Shown: positions 24,071-33,365 of the stretch, piece after piece | Layout of the letters: each line of letters begins with the position of its first letter | How positions within the stretch are numbered: the stretch's first letter is position 1 | Assembly: GCA_902529365.1 (NCBI GenBank) | Contig: CABZWK010000001.1 | Location: 186,001-250,000, forward strand | Length of the DNA stretch: 64,000 nt | Reading direction: 5' to 3' | Origin: an uncultured Balneola sp. | Lineage (GTDB): Bacteria > Bacteroidota > Rhodothermia > Balneolales > Balneolaceae | The notes under the pieces: model-generated | Told to the model about the DNA's origin: nothing | Database searches by the model: none | What the model saw: only the letters and a program-made list of their open reading frames with translations | Position numbers and translations under genes: made by a program

Positions 24071-25215
24071 ATGGCCAACGAAAGCTTACCCAAGGAAACA
24101 TCTCGATCGTTTACATAAAACGTTTTACCCATAATCATAGCATCGGCTAAAAAAGCGACAAGCGCCGCTTCTTTTGCATCTGGAGGAAGCCCGAGTTCCT
24201 CAAAATATCGCTGTGGATGTGCTGGAAAGTAGGCTCTTAAACCTTCCATAATCACCTTATTATAAAGCCCGCCTCCACTCACATACCATTCAAAAGGACT
24301 ATGATTACTTATTTTTTTCATAGCCAACGCCACGCTATCTATGGTAAACTGGGTGAGGGTTGCAACTAAATCTTTGGGTTGAAGATGCACCCCAAAACTA
24401 TCCATTTGATGATGTATATAGCCTAAATTGAATATCTCTTGTCCTGTGGTTTTAGGAAAATTTTCTTTGAAGAAATCGTCTTGCAATAAGGCTTTGACAA
24501 ACTCTTTATTCACTATGCCTTGCCTGGCAACCGCCCCATCTTCATCGTACTCTTTACCAAAATAAAGGACCAAGGCTTCGTTTATAAGAGTATTAGCGGG
24601 TCCTGTGTCGCTACTCACCACCTCCAATCCGGAGTTGATTGAAGGCAACCAACTCAGATTAGCAATACCCCCTAAGTTCAACAGCATGCGAGATATTTTA
24701 GCATCCCGAAACAACCCCTCGTCCATCAAAGAAACCAAAGGAGCTCCCTCCCCTCCCACTGCCGTGTGTTTTTGCCGGAAATCGGAAATTACAGGTAGTC
24801 CTGTTGCAACGGCTAGCTGATCCCCATCGACTATTTGTAGGGTTGCTGTTCGCTCTTTGGTAGGAAAATGATATACGGTTTGTCCGTGAGAACCAATGAA
24901 ATCAACATCTGTATTGCTAAGATTCCATTTTTTAAATGCCATCTTGATAAAGGCCGCATAGTTATGAGCTAGCTTGGTATGCAAAATGCACAAGGTACTT
25001 AGTGGGACTTGTTCCTTAGACTGAACCGATACCAATAGGGATCGTATTTTTTCATCGTAGGGTACCGTAAGGTGTTCTTTCACTTCTAATCCCTGCTTGG
25101 AACAATAACAATAGGCAATATCTAGGCCATCTAATGAGGTGCCTGACATGAGACCAATAACCCGACGGACAGGTTCGTGTGAGAGTTCATAAATTTGTTT
25201 AAAGTGCTTGTTCAT
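24067..25215 (-). CDS. anmK: anhydro-N-acetylmuramic acid kinase
   Basis: 382 residues from ATG 25215. A longer in-frame reading into the divergent gene adds a Cys/Phe-rich tract unlike the family, so I reject it. The ASKHA-fold phosphate motif GLMSGTSLDGLD lies at about 21-32, with GSHGQTVYH near 123, GGIANLS near 192 and SDTGPANTLI near 212. The enzyme opens 1,6-anhydro-MurNAc and phosphorylates it to MurNAc-6-phosphate during cell-wall recycling. A MurQ etherase would normally take the next step; none is in the window. Confidence 0.95.
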   Translation of the reverse strand: MNKHFKQIYELSHEPVRRVIGLMSGTSLDGLDIAYCYCSKQGLEVKEHLTVPYDEKIRSLLVSVQSKEQVPLSTLCILHTKLAHNYAAFIKMAFKKWNLSNTDVDFIGSHGQTVYHFPTKERTATLQIVDGDQLAVATGLPVISDFRQKHTAVGGEGAPLVSLMDEGLFRDAKISRMLLNLGGIANLSWLPSINSGLEVVSSDTGPANTLINEALVLYFGKEYDEDGAVARQGIVNKEFVKALLQDDFFKENFPKTTGQEIFNLGYIHHQMDSFGVHLQPKDLVATLTQFTIDSVALAMKKISNHSPFEWYVSGGGLYNKVIMEGLRAYFPAHPQRYFEELGLPPDAKEAALVAFLADAMIMGKTFYVNDRDVSLGKLSLAI

Positions 25216-25257
25216 GGAGCCTTTGTGAAGTATTTTATCGAAAATAATAATTACGCC

Positions 25258-25509
25258 ATGCAAACAAAAGAAGAACACGAGTACCAATCCTTTGAGCAGG
25301 ATGTTGATCTGCTTGTAGCAGCGCTTAAAGATAGTTTTGAGTCAAGCGATGCCAACTATCGCATTGACGATCTCAACAACTCCTTATATGTCTATTTAGA
25401 GGGCTTAGAGGACTACTCAGAGCAGGAAATCGAAGAATTCACAGCACCCTTATTAGAAGAACTAGACCTGGATTTCGAGCATATTTTTTTACTTCCTTTG
25501 ACTGCTTAG
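25258..25509 (+). CDS. small acidic protein of unknown function
   Basis: 83 residues from ATG 25258, diverging from anmK with only 42 bp between the starts. The composition is strongly acidic, without signal or membrane segments. It begins MQTKEEHEYQSFEQDVDLLV and has a regular pattern of charged and leucine residues (VYLEGLEDYSEQEIEEF), suggesting a small helical cytoplasmic protein. Bacteroidota carry many such single-domain proteins, but I do not recognise a named family. Its size, codon pattern and position support it as a genuine gene. Confidence 0.7.
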   Translation: MQTKEEHEYQSFEQDVDLLVAALKDSFESSDANYRIDDLNNSLYVYLEGLEDYSEQEIEEFTAPLLEELDLDFEHIFLLPLTA

Positions 25510-25620
25510 TGTCTCTTTATACTTTCTCAGTGCACACCAAAAAAATGAATAGTCGAGTTATACACAATAATCCAGGTAGTCACGAATGAACCCGGGGAGA
25601 TATGTAGGATACCGAAAGCC

Positions 25621-26367
25621 TTACCTGAGTGCCTGCTCTAGTTCAGTGGATGCGTCAGTTGAACTATCTCGATATTTGACAATGATGGGACACTGCATGC
25701 TAAGCCCTTGTGAGTTAGCCCAATCACCTTTCATGGGACGGGAGCCCGGTATGACAACCGCTCCTTCAGGAATGGCCGCACCCCTTGGCCGTATTTTCTC
25801 TTTAACCGCATCGTAAACGGGAATAGATTTTGAGAGAATCACACCTGGGGCAATAATGGCTCTTTTCTGAACCAGAATCCCTTCAACAATACATACTCCA
25901 GCGCCAATAAAACATTCATCCTCTATGATAACTGGTTTCATACCAATGGGTTCTAAGACTCCCCCAAGTTGCACAGCCGCAGATAAATGAACGCCTTTTC
26001 CTACCTGTGCACACGAACCTACCAAGGCGTGGGAATCGACCATGGAACCCTCACCTACATAGGCTCCTACGTTAATGTATGCCGGGGGCATGATGATTAC
26101 GGAGGGCGCTAAATAGGCTCCTCGACGCACCGAAGAACCGCCGGGAACAAGCCGAACCTGATCTTCTAGGTTAAAGTATCGGGGGGGTAAATTGTGCTTG
26201 TCTACGAAGCCCTCGTAAACCCCTTCATAAGAGGTATTCACTCCCTCTTTAAAAGATTGCAGTATAGCCTGCTTAACTTCAATATTTACCACCCATCCAT
26301 CCTTACTCGGTGATGCTGCCCGCATACTTCCAGTTTCTAGTGCATCTAAAATTTCTTCATAATTCAT
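25621..26367 (-). CDS. dapD: 2,3,4,5-tetrahydropyridine-2,6-dicarboxylate N-succinyltransferase
   Basis: 248 residues. Left-handed beta-helix hexapeptide repeats run through the centre (SVIIMPPAYINVGAYVGEG, VDSHALVGSCAQVGKGVHLS, IEDECFIGAGV). The SCAQVGKxVHLS and LGGVLEP segments match DapD and not the acetyl-transferring DapH. It succinylates tetrahydrodipicolinate in the diaminopimelate/lysine pathway. It is the last gene of lysC-dapB-dapA-dapD. It is shorter at the N-terminus than the roughly 274-residue enterobacterial enzyme, but the catalytic core is intact. DapC and DapE are not in the window. Confidence 0.93.
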   Translation of the reverse strand: MNYEEILDALETGSMRAASPSKDGWVVNIEVKQAILQSFKEGVNTSYEGVYEGFVDKHNLPPRYFNLEDQVRLVPGGSSVRRGAYLAPSVIIMPPAYINVGAYVGEGSMVDSHALVGSCAQVGKGVHLSAAVQLGGVLEPIGMKPVIIEDECFIGAGVCIVEGILVQKRAIIAPGVILSKSIPVYDAVKEKIRPRGAAIPEGAVVIPGSRPMKGDWANSQGLSMQCPIIVKYRDSSTDASTELEQALR

Positions 26368-26385
26368 GATTCTTAACTTATATGG

Positions 26386-27288
26386 TTATGACTCCCAGTG
26401 TTGAAGTACCTTATCAGCCTCAATAAGGTTTTCTAGAGTTTCTGGTTGTAAATCGTTGATGTCTAAGGGTAGGCGAACGTGTGCTGATGGAATCTGACCT
26501 TTATACTGCATAATGACTTTCGCGGGTATTGGGCTGGGCGCATGAAACAAAGTGTCCACGATTGGAACCCACTCTTTTAGTAATTTCGATGAGTCTAGGG
26601 TGCAAAGTTTCCAGTAGTGACGCGTTTTTTCTGGCCATACATTTGAGGCAACGGATACGTGACCAATCGCTCCTAAGGCTACAAATTCTTTAATCAAATT
26701 ATCATCTCCACAGTACAAAGGACCTTTAGGTGCCGCGGCCTTAAAAGCTCTAACATGATCTAAATTCCCACTAGCTTCCTTTAGCCCTAGATAATGTGGA
26801 AAGGTAGTAAATATGTGGGCAGGTACCTCTGGGTCCATGTGAGTACCTGTCCTAGATGGTACGTTATACAACATACAAGGGGTTTTGGTGGCTTTCATCA
26901 GATGAGAAAACCAAGCCAGTTGTCCTTCTTTTTTGGGTTTTGCATAAATAGGAGCAACTAGCAAGAAAGCATCAATTCCTTCTCCATCACAGTAGTGCAT
27001 AAAATGGAGCTGCTCTTCTAGTAAAAACCCGCCCAAACCCGCCATAATGGGTACTTCTATATTCAATCGGGTACAAAAACTAATCACCGCCTTTTTATGC
27101 TCTAGTGTGATGTTTAAACCCTCGCCTGTACTCCCTAAAAGCAGCAATCCGTTTCCGGCTTTTGACTGAGTCATTACCAGTTGCTCCAGTGTTTCAAAAT
27201 TAATGCGCCCGTCCTCAAAAAACGGTGTTATTAGCGCCGTCCAGATGGGAATTTTTTGCAATTCATTCACACTATATGCCATGTTCAT
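26386..27288 (-). CDS. dapA: 4-hydroxy-tetrahydrodipicolinate synthase
   Basis: 300-residue TIM-barrel Schiff-base aldolase that condenses pyruvate and aspartate semialdehyde. The catalytic Lys170 in GLKEASGN, Tyr141 in MLYNVPSRTG, and the substrate loop GSTGEG (52-57) are all present. Its start overlaps the end of dapB by 17 bp; a second ATG two codons later (27282) would shorten the overlap to 11 bp. In many bacteria DapA is feedback-inhibited by lysine; no regulatory insertion can be seen. Confidence 0.95.
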   Translation of the reverse strand: MNMAYSVNELQKIPIWTALITPFFEDGRINFETLEQLVMTQSKAGNGLLLLGSTGEGLNITLEHKKAVISFCTRLNIEVPIMAGLGGFLLEEQLHFMHYCDGEGIDAFLLVAPIYAKPKKEGQLAWFSHLMKATKTPCMLYNVPSRTGTHMDPEVPAHIFTTFPHYLGLKEASGNLDHVRAFKAAAPKGPLYCGDDNLIKEFVALGAIGHVSVASNVWPEKTRHYWKLCTLDSSKLLKEWVPIVDTLFHAPSPIPAKVIMQYKGQIPSAHVRLPLDINDLQPETLENLIEADKVLQHWES

Positions 27289-27946
27289 TCACCTTATCAA
27301 ATAAATATTCAAATGTAAGTAATCCATTTTCATCGAAATCGCATAATTGTTCCGCAGCCCAAATAGCCCCAGACGCAAAGACAGAACGATCCTTGGCTTG
27401 ATGCCGCACATTCATTTGCTCTCCAGCGGTTTCGATGTGTAACTCATGTATTCCACGTACATCACCCACTCGCTCGGAGCTGATAGGATATTCCTTACCA
27501 AGCCATTGCTGCCATTTTAATGCGGTACCACTGGGTGCATCTAACTTTTCGGTATGATGGATATCCTTAATATGTACGCTTGCCTGATCTAACCGCGCCA
27601 AGTCCGTAGACATAGACTGTAGTGCTCGTCGAATCACCTGCATCCCTATACTAAAATTTTGCCCATGCACCCACTTCAGCCCACGTTTCTTGAGTTGCTC
27701 ATCCATATCGGATGACCATTCGAAGCCTGTACTCCCCCAAACCACTGGCTTATCTATTTCCATGAGGATAGGAATTAGAGATTGAACGGCTGGACCTGGC
27801 ACAAAAGCTATAATTGCGTCAACCAAAGGAAAATTTTCAGGCTGAATGGGCTTGGAGCGACCAAATACAGCCAGACAGCGATTGCCTAACGCCTGGACTA
27901 CGTAGCCGCCTGTTTTTCCGTTTCCAATGACCGCAAAAGTTTCCAT
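27272..27946 (-). CDS. dapB: 4-hydroxy-tetrahydrodipicolinate reductase
   Basis: 224 residues, NAD(P)H-dependent. The N-terminal Rossmann motif GNGKTGG (8-14) and the catalytic/substrate motif HHTEKLDAPSGTA (His130, His131, Lys134, Gly140) are clear. The protein is shorter than the roughly 270-residue E. coli enzyme. The gap is between the nucleotide-binding glycine motif and the GSTGF segment, where E. coli has an extra strand-helix; short DapB proteins of this kind are usual in Bacteroidota. It starts 1 bp after lysC. Confidence 0.94.
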   Translation of the reverse strand: METFAVIGNGKTGGYVVQALGNRCLAVFGRSKPIQPENFPLVDAIIAFVPGPAVQSLIPILMEIDKPVVWGSTGFEWSSDMDEQLKKRGLKWVHGQNFSIGMQVIRRALQSMSTDLARLDQASVHIKDIHHTEKLDAPSGTALKWQQWLGKEYPISSERVGDVRGIHELHIETAGEQMNVRHQAKDRSVFASGAIWAAEQLCDFDENGLLTFEYLFDKVNEHGI

Positions 27947-27947
27947 T

Positions 27948-29318
27948 CTATCCTATAAAACTTTGATGTAGGGTTTGAACGACTGCTTCTGCATCGGATT
28001 CTTGCACCAAAAAACACACATTGTTAGCCGATGCCCCATGACAAACTAGTCGAATATTGTAGTCCTTCAAAGTACTAAAAAGTTGTCCACTTATCCCCGA
28101 TGTTTGATTCATCGCATTCCCGATGACCGCCACAAGAGCTAAATTGTATTCAACTTCCACATCACAAAAGTCATTTAATGCACGCAGTACTGCCTCGGAA
28201 AGTTCGACCTTGTTGGAAGCTTTATGTGCGGTATCTAGGGTTAATGAAACACTCACCTCAGAAGTAGTTACCAAATCGACCGAAATTCTGTGCTCTGAGA
28301 GTATTGAAAATACTTTGGCTAAAAAGCCAGGTTGGTGCAACATCTCCAAGCTGTGTAAGGTCATGAGTGTTTGCTCTTGGCGAACCGACAATGTTCGTAC
28401 CACGGGTCGGTTTAATGGTCCTGTGACAATTTTTGTCCCAGATAATTCAGGCTCCATACTGGAAGCCACTCTAACTGGAATGTTAGCTCTTCTCACCAGC
28501 TTCATCGTTGCCGGATGCAACACTTTACCCCCAAAAGTAGATAGCTCTGCGGCTTCATCGAAACTGATTTCATCGATGGCATGTGCGGTGGGCACTACCC
28601 TAGGGTCCGTGGTATAAATACCTGCCACATCGGTCCAAATTTCTAAACATTCAGCCCCTAAGGCCTCCGCAAACAACGCCGCTGAATAATCACTTCCACC
28701 TCGTCCTAGGGTGGTTGTTCGGCCCTCAACATCGGCCCCAATAAACCCTTGTGTCAAAAGCACCTTACCTGGCTTATGATCGCTTCTAAAACCTTCATTT
28801 GAGCTTAAAAAATGCCATAATTTTGCAAAGGTCGCTTCTAAGTCAACCTCTGCAGATCCAAACCGAGAGTCTGTGCATATGAAATCGCCTGCCCACTCTA
28901 GCTGAACATCCAAGTTTTTTTCACGAAGTACCCAAGCGAAGAGTTGAGTAGATAAATTTTCTCCGAAGGCCAACAAGTTATCAATCCATTCGGTTTCGCT
29001 TTGCTTGTTGCTAGTTTGCTGTTTGCTTAGATGTGCTAAAAGATTACACATACATTCTTCAACCGCTTTGGTTGCCTCTTTTTTGAAGCTACATTGAGAA
29101 GCGATGTCCAAATGCCGTCGTGAAATCTGCTCAAGTAAACCATCCCCTTCATCCATGTTTAAAGGAAGACTGCACATACGTAGCAATTCGTTTGTCGTTC
29201 CAGAGGTGGCACTAATGACCACCCAATTACGCTGGGGATTATCCGCAATAATATTCGCACTTCGCGACATGGCTTCGTAGGACCCAACACTAGTTCCTCC
29301 GAATTTTGAAACAATCAT
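27948..29318 (-). CDS. lysC: aspartate kinase
   Basis: 456 residues. It has the amino-acid-kinase N-domain (KFGGTSVGSYEAM, 5-17; GRGGSDYSAALFAEALGA near 218; DVAGIYTTDPRVVP near 243) and two C-terminal ACT domains, beginning around 315 and 390, that usually mediate feedback inhibition by lysine or threonine. There is no fused homoserine dehydrogenase. As the first gene of the lysC-dapB-dapA-dapD operon it is the committed step for diaminopimelate and lysine. This makes a lysine-sensitive, DAP-dedicated isozyme the likeliest role. Confidence 0.94.
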   Translation of the reverse strand: MIVSKFGGTSVGSYEAMSRSANIIADNPQRNWVVISATSGTTNELLRMCSLPLNMDEGDGLLEQISRRHLDIASQCSFKKEATKAVEECMCNLLAHLSKQQTSNKQSETEWIDNLLAFGENLSTQLFAWVLREKNLDVQLEWAGDFICTDSRFGSAEVDLEATFAKLWHFLSSNEGFRSDHKPGKVLLTQGFIGADVEGRTTTLGRGGSDYSAALFAEALGAECLEIWTDVAGIYTTDPRVVPTAHAIDEISFDEAAELSTFGGKVLHPATMKLVRRANIPVRVASSMEPELSGTKIVTGPLNRPVVRTLSVRQEQTLMTLHSLEMLHQPGFLAKVFSILSEHRISVDLVTTSEVSVSLTLDTAHKASNKVELSEAVLRALNDFCDVEVEYNLALVAVIGNAMNQTSGISGQLFSTLKDYNIRLVCHGASANNVCFLVQESDAEAVVQTLHQSFIG

Positions 29319-29398
29319 AATATGTTAATGAGTGATTGAGCGGTCATAAAATACGGAGCTTCATGTTAATAGACATCCTTTATTTATATATTTCACTC

Positions 29399-29442
29399 GC
29401 GATGAGTACGTAAACCAGTCAACATTTGAGCATGCTCATCGC
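29399..29442. promoter_or_regulatory. inverted repeats between lysC and the DUF819 transporter gene
   Basis: GCGATGAG (29399..29406) and CTCATCGC (29435..29442) form a perfect 8-bp inverted repeat across 28 bp. A separate perfect 12-bp palindrome, TGAGCATGCTCA (29427..29438), overlaps the right arm. The location between two divergent genes, 30-80 bp from each start, suits a shared operator. It lacks the conserved elements of a lysine riboswitch. Confidence 0.45.
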
Positions 29443-29469
29443 TAAACCAGATTTTAACTTTTGTAGAAT

Positions 29470-30708
29470 ATGCCATTAATCACCAACGACGCCATTGCTT
29501 TTGGATTATTAATGATCACTTTGGCAGGTATTTTTGCCACCGCCAACAGCTCACTTCCGTTTTGGAAAAGATTCTACACCTTTGTGCCCTCCTTGTTGTT
29601 GTGTTACTTTATCCCTTCGATATACTCAACCCTTGGATGGATTGACCCCAGTAGTTCTCAGCTCTACTACGTGGCTTCACGTTATTTATTACCTGCTTCT
29701 CTTGTGCTGTTAACCCTTAGCATTGATCTTAAGGCGGTTCAAGGACTGGGATGGAAAGCTATTGCCATGTTTTTAACGGGTACCATAGGTATCGTTATTG
29801 GCGGACCCTTGGCCATGCTTATTGTAGGTGCCTTAGATCCGAGCATACTTGAGGCTAGTAGTCCGGATAACGAAATTTGGAGAGGCTTAGCCACGGTAGC
29901 TGGAAGTTGGATTGGTGGAGGTGCCAACCAAACAGCTATGCTAGAAGTGTATCAACCCAGCTCAAGTTTATTTTCTGCAATGGTAACGGTTGATATCATC
30001 ATGGCCAATTTATGGCTGGCCTTTTTGCTTTATGGAGCAAGTATGGCAACCAAAGTAGATCAATGGCTAGGATCCAATACCAGCGCCATCACCCATTTGC
30101 GTGAGCAAGTGCAAGACTATCAGGACAAAATTAAACGAATTCCAAGTTTGTCAGATCTCATGAGTATACTCGCTGTTGCGTTTGGGATAACAGCCATTGG
30201 GCACATCATTGGTGATAACCTAGCCCCTTGGATAACTGAGAATGCACCAAAACTACGCGAATTTAGTTTAGACTCTGCCTTTTTCTGGATTGTTGTCACC
30301 GCAACCACCGGTGGGTTATTAGTGTCTTTCACCAAATTACGCACCCTAGAAGGTGCTGGAGCATCCAAAGTTGGAAGTTTATTCCTCTATATTTTGGTTA
30401 TGACTATTGGTCTGAAAATGGACTTAATGGCCTTCTGTGAAGCGCCAGGATTTTTTCTAATTGGTTTAATTTGGATTTTAATGCACGTGGCACTACTGCT
30501 TATCGTGGCAAAACTCATAAAAGCACCCCTGTTTTTTGTAGCCGTTGGGAGTCAGGCAAATGTAGGCGGGGCTGCTTCCGCACCTATAGTCGCCTCTGCC
30601 TTTCATCCAGCACTGGCACCCGTTGGAGTTCTACTAGCCGTCCTTGGCTACGCTCTAGGCACCTATGGAGCGTATGCAACTGCCGAAATTATGCGATTAA
30701 TTTATTAA
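29470..30708 (+). CDS. DUF819 family membrane protein (probable transporter)
   Basis: 412 residues with about ten membrane helices. The glycine-rich GSWIGGGANQTAMLEVY (near 138-154) and its repeat-like counterpart VGGAASAPIVASAFHP (near 364-379) are characteristic of DUF819/YjcL proteins. The two-fold repeat organisation suggests a transporter of the BASS/gltS-like type. Substrate unknown. It diverges from the lysine operon across a 151-bp region containing palindromes, so regulation together with lysine synthesis is possible but unproven. Confidence 0.88.
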   Translation: MPLITNDAIAFGLLMITLAGIFATANSSLPFWKRFYTFVPSLLLCYFIPSIYSTLGWIDPSSSQLYYVASRYLLPASLVLLTLSIDLKAVQGLGWKAIAMFLTGTIGIVIGGPLAMLIVGALDPSILEASSPDNEIWRGLATVAGSWIGGGANQTAMLEVYQPSSSLFSAMVTVDIIMANLWLAFLLYGASMATKVDQWLGSNTSAITHLREQVQDYQDKIKRIPSLSDLMSILAVAFGITAIGHIIGDNLAPWITENAPKLREFSLDSAFFWIVVTATTGGLLVSFTKLRTLEGAGASKVGSLFLYILVMTIGLKMDLMAFCEAPGFFLIGLIWILMHVALLLIVAKLIKAPLFFVAVGSQANVGGAASAPIVASAFHPALAPVGVLLAVLGYALGTYGAYATAEIMRLIY

Positions 30709-30783
30709 CTTTACTCTTCAATCTAACTAGAGTACAGGTAGTAGGTTGAGTTCGACGTAAATCATTCATCATCCAGAATATCC

Positions 30784-31986
30784 TTGAAACGAGCGCTCCT
30801 ATTTTTTTCCAGTTTTGTAGCGGTGGCTATTGTCATTTATGCAATGGCCATTATCCCAAATTTCACCGCCTTTAAGACTCTTTTTCAGAATGCGGAAGGG
30901 ATGTCCGAAGGGAGTGAGTACGTTGCTAACACCTACTCACTGGTCGATTTAACCCGCTTCATAGGCAACAAACCAGAACATGTGAGTTTGGTTTCTATTT
31001 CTATTGACCGGCCCGATTCCAGTCTTTATTACCAAGAAAACCGCCCCCGAACCATGGGTTCCCTAGGCAATCTCATCCTATTGTACGCCTATGCTCAGGC
31101 TGTTGAGTCTTCTCAACTAGATCCCAACGAAGAATTAGGCCTAGAAGAAATATCTAAATTTCGACTACCGCTGATAAGCCAGAATGCACACGATGGGGCT
31201 GTTGAACGATTGGTTACCGAAGAAAGTCTATACTTTACCTTAGAAGATGCTGTGCATGCCATGGTGGAGTTTAATGACTTGGTGTTGGCCGATTTTCTAT
31301 GGGCAAAGCTTGGAGTTACCGCACTAGAAACAGGATTGAAGGAACTCAGAGACTCCCTAGACCTCAAGGTTACCGAATTACCACTTCCTAACGCTGCCTT
31401 GTACATGGCCATTGCAGAGCCTGCTTCTTATGTACCGGTATTTAGCCCAAAACAAGATTCTCTTCGCATAGACTCTACTCAGCGAGCCCTCTTTCACTCT
31501 AAATCACTAGAAGATTTTTACCAAAAAACAGCCGATCCTGAGTGGTTTGCATCTGTTCAAGCTGCATTTAAAGCGAATCGAATTAACCAAAATTTTATGC
31601 AAGAACGAGATGCCCTTGCTCTTTTTCCACAGACTACGGCGTCCGAATTAGCTCAAATAATGCGTTACCTCTTGCTCGATGATCGGCTCGACACAGAACT
31701 TCAAACTCATATTTTAAATGCCTTGGGTTGGCCCAATGGTTCTACTACGGTGGCCAGAAGTTTTGAGTCTTATCATGCACACTACGACAGCCGAATGGGC
31801 CTGTTAAGCGGGGTGGATTTTGGTACATCCATTTATACCGGTGAACGTCGTATTCAAGTGGTTCTTTTCGATGAATTACCGGTGGCGTTTTGGCACCATA
31901 TGTCGGCTAACCACATGCAAGAAGATTTTCAACAGCGGTTGATCTGGGATCCCGCCCTTTTTCAAACTACAAAAATCGCCTTATGA
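30784..31986 (+). CDS. membrane-anchored class A beta-lactamase-fold protein lacking the catalytic lysine
   Basis: 400 residues from a TTG start, which preserves the N-terminal membrane anchor (about 4-24). Residues 88-120, RPRTMGSLGNLILLYAYAQ..., align by eye with the SxxK helix of class A beta-lactamases and related serine hydrolases, including the downstream leucine-rich helix and a Gly/Asp-Pro turn. Here SxxK reads S93-L-G-N96, so the general-base Lys is missing. A candidate SDN-type motif (EFNDLVLADFL near 165) is also altered. It is probably a non-catalytic peptidoglycan-binding or scaffold protein facing the periplasm. Its stop overlaps the next gene by 4 bp. Confidence 0.6.
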   Translation: MKRALLFFSSFVAVAIVIYAMAIIPNFTAFKTLFQNAEGMSEGSEYVANTYSLVDLTRFIGNKPEHVSLVSISIDRPDSSLYYQENRPRTMGSLGNLILLYAYAQAVESSQLDPNEELGLEEISKFRLPLISQNAHDGAVERLVTEESLYFTLEDAVHAMVEFNDLVLADFLWAKLGVTALETGLKELRDSLDLKVTELPLPNAALYMAIAEPASYVPVFSPKQDSLRIDSTQRALFHSKSLEDFYQKTADPEWFASVQAAFKANRINQNFMQERDALALFPQTTASELAQIMRYLLLDDRLDTELQTHILNALGWPNGSTTVARSFESYHAHYDSRMGLLSGVDFGTSIYTGERRIQVVLFDELPVAFWHHMSANHMQEDFQQRLIWDPALFQTTKIAL

Positions 31987-32456
31987 TCCGCCGCTTACTC
32001 TACTTTTTTTGGATTTTACCCCTCTACATGGGCTTTATCACTCTACAACAAGTCACCGTACACATTGGAACCGTTCAAACCTATGAACAAGGGGTTAGTA
32101 TAGCGGCTGATGTAACCGATTTCGACATTAAACAAATCGCTGCCCAAAGTAACGGATATGTGGTTATCGAATTTCCCCTACCAGATGGCACCCAAGCCGA
32201 ACGTAAGCTCTCCCTATCTATTCAAATGGCTCAGCGAGTTATTGATACTCAGGTAATCCCTATCCGGTACCTAGAAGAAAGTTGGCAACCCATTGTGATG
32301 ATTCCAACCTATGAACTTCAGAGAAGCACCTCATTCTTAAATGCTATTATTGCACTCATAGGATTCATTATCACCTTTACTGCTGCTATTTTTGCCACTA
32401 AATACGTTCGCACATCAACCCGAAATGATACCAATATTCAGATTGAACGAGTGTAA
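31983..32456 (+). CDS. membrane protein, DUF3592-like, unknown function
   Basis: 157 residues. An N-terminal membrane segment (about 5-22) and a C-terminal one (about 120-140) flank a beta-rich extracytoplasmic part of about 95 residues. YVVIEFPLPDGTQ followed by VIPIRYLEESWQPIVMI is reminiscent of DUF3592 proteins. The ATGA overlap with the upstream beta-lactamase-fold gene implies translational coupling and possibly a complex of the two proteins. Confidence 0.7.
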   Translation: MIRRLLYFFWILPLYMGFITLQQVTVHIGTVQTYEQGVSIAADVTDFDIKQIAAQSNGYVVIEFPLPDGTQAERKLSLSIQMAQRVIDTQVIPIRYLEESWQPIVMIPTYELQRSTSFLNAIIALIGFIITFTAAIFATKYVRTSTRNDTNIQIERV

Positions 32457-32498
32457 TTTCGCGGCTAATAATTTTGCATCAAAGACCTCCCCTAACCT

Positions 32499-33233
32499 AT
32501 GACAACTCCTGGAACGCTTTATCTCTTGCCCAATACCTTGGGTAAAACCAACGGAAATGCTACGCATCCAGAAGAAGTACTGCAAATTATTCGCCATTTA
32601 GATGTGCTTATCGTCGAAAATATTCAAAATGCTACACGTTTTTTACAGTGGGTGGGTGACACGGTCCCTGAGTTTAAGATTGAGTTTTATCCACTGACCA
32701 AAAAAACATCTGATATTGACCTTCTTGAATACATTAAACCCTTAAAAAAAGGCAAAAATGCCGGGGTTTTATCCGAAGCAGGACTTCCAGCGATTGCCGA
32801 TCCTGGGGCTCGCCTAGTGGAGTTAGCTCACAAATATCATATCCCAGTACGACCTTTAGTAGGCCCTTCCTCCATCTTTCTGGCCTTAATGGGCTCAGGG
32901 TTTAACGGTCAGCAATTTCAATTTCACGGATATTTACCCATGGATGATAAGGCCAGTAGTCAAAAGATTCAGGAACTCGAAGGGCAGTCTAAACGGCACG
33001 ATATCTCTCAAATTTTCATGGAAACACCCTATCGAAATACGTCAATGATCACACGCATTCTTTCGCAATGTAAGCATGATACCCGCCTTTGTGTGGCATG
33101 TGATCTAAGTTTAGATAGTGAGGAAATCATCTCCAAACCAGTTGATGAGTGGAAAAAAATGCAGAAACATCCCGATTATGATCCCTCAAAATGGAATAAA
33201 CGCCCAATAATTTACCTACTGTACGCTCGTTAG
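32499..33233 (+). CDS. SAM-dependent methyltransferase, RsmI-like (tetrapyrrole methylase family)
   Basis: 244 residues of the tetrapyrrole-methylase fold. LSEAGLPAIADPGARLV (near 91-107) and VGPSSIFLALMGSGFNGQQF (near 123-142) are the SAM-binding and family-specific regions seen in RsmI, which 2'-O-methylates C1402 of 16S rRNA. The protein is shorter than standard RsmI and has the N-terminal TLYLLPNTLG typical of a Bacteroidota paralogue often annotated simply as SAM-dependent methyltransferase. I therefore keep the substrate open. Confidence 0.85.
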   Translation: MTTPGTLYLLPNTLGKTNGNATHPEEVLQIIRHLDVLIVENIQNATRFLQWVGDTVPEFKIEFYPLTKKTSDIDLLEYIKPLKKGKNAGVLSEAGLPAIADPGARLVELAHKYHIPVRPLVGPSSIFLALMGSGFNGQQFQFHGYLPMDDKASSQKIQELEGQSKRHDISQIFMETPYRNTSMITRILSQCKHDTRLCVACDLSLDSEEIISKPVDEWKKMQKHPDYDPSKWNKRPIIYLLYAR

Positions 33234-33365
33234 TTAATCAATTAGCTCAAAAGAGTTACTGCTAAATGGCCTAAGCTCACTGGAAATACCTAAGTTTGGT
33301 TTTCTGAAAACACATAAAAATAGTATCTTATTCATCATTTTATAGTGCTATTTGCCCAAATACAC

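Noticed and set aside
24067-25287. Longer anmK starting inside the divergent small gene
   Set aside because: The extra 24 residues are Phe/Cys/Ile-rich, unlike family N-termini, and would overlap the divergent gene's start.
29319-29469. Lysine riboswitch upstream of lysC
   Set aside because: The region is too short and lacks the conserved core and multi-helix junction; only simple inverted repeats are seen.
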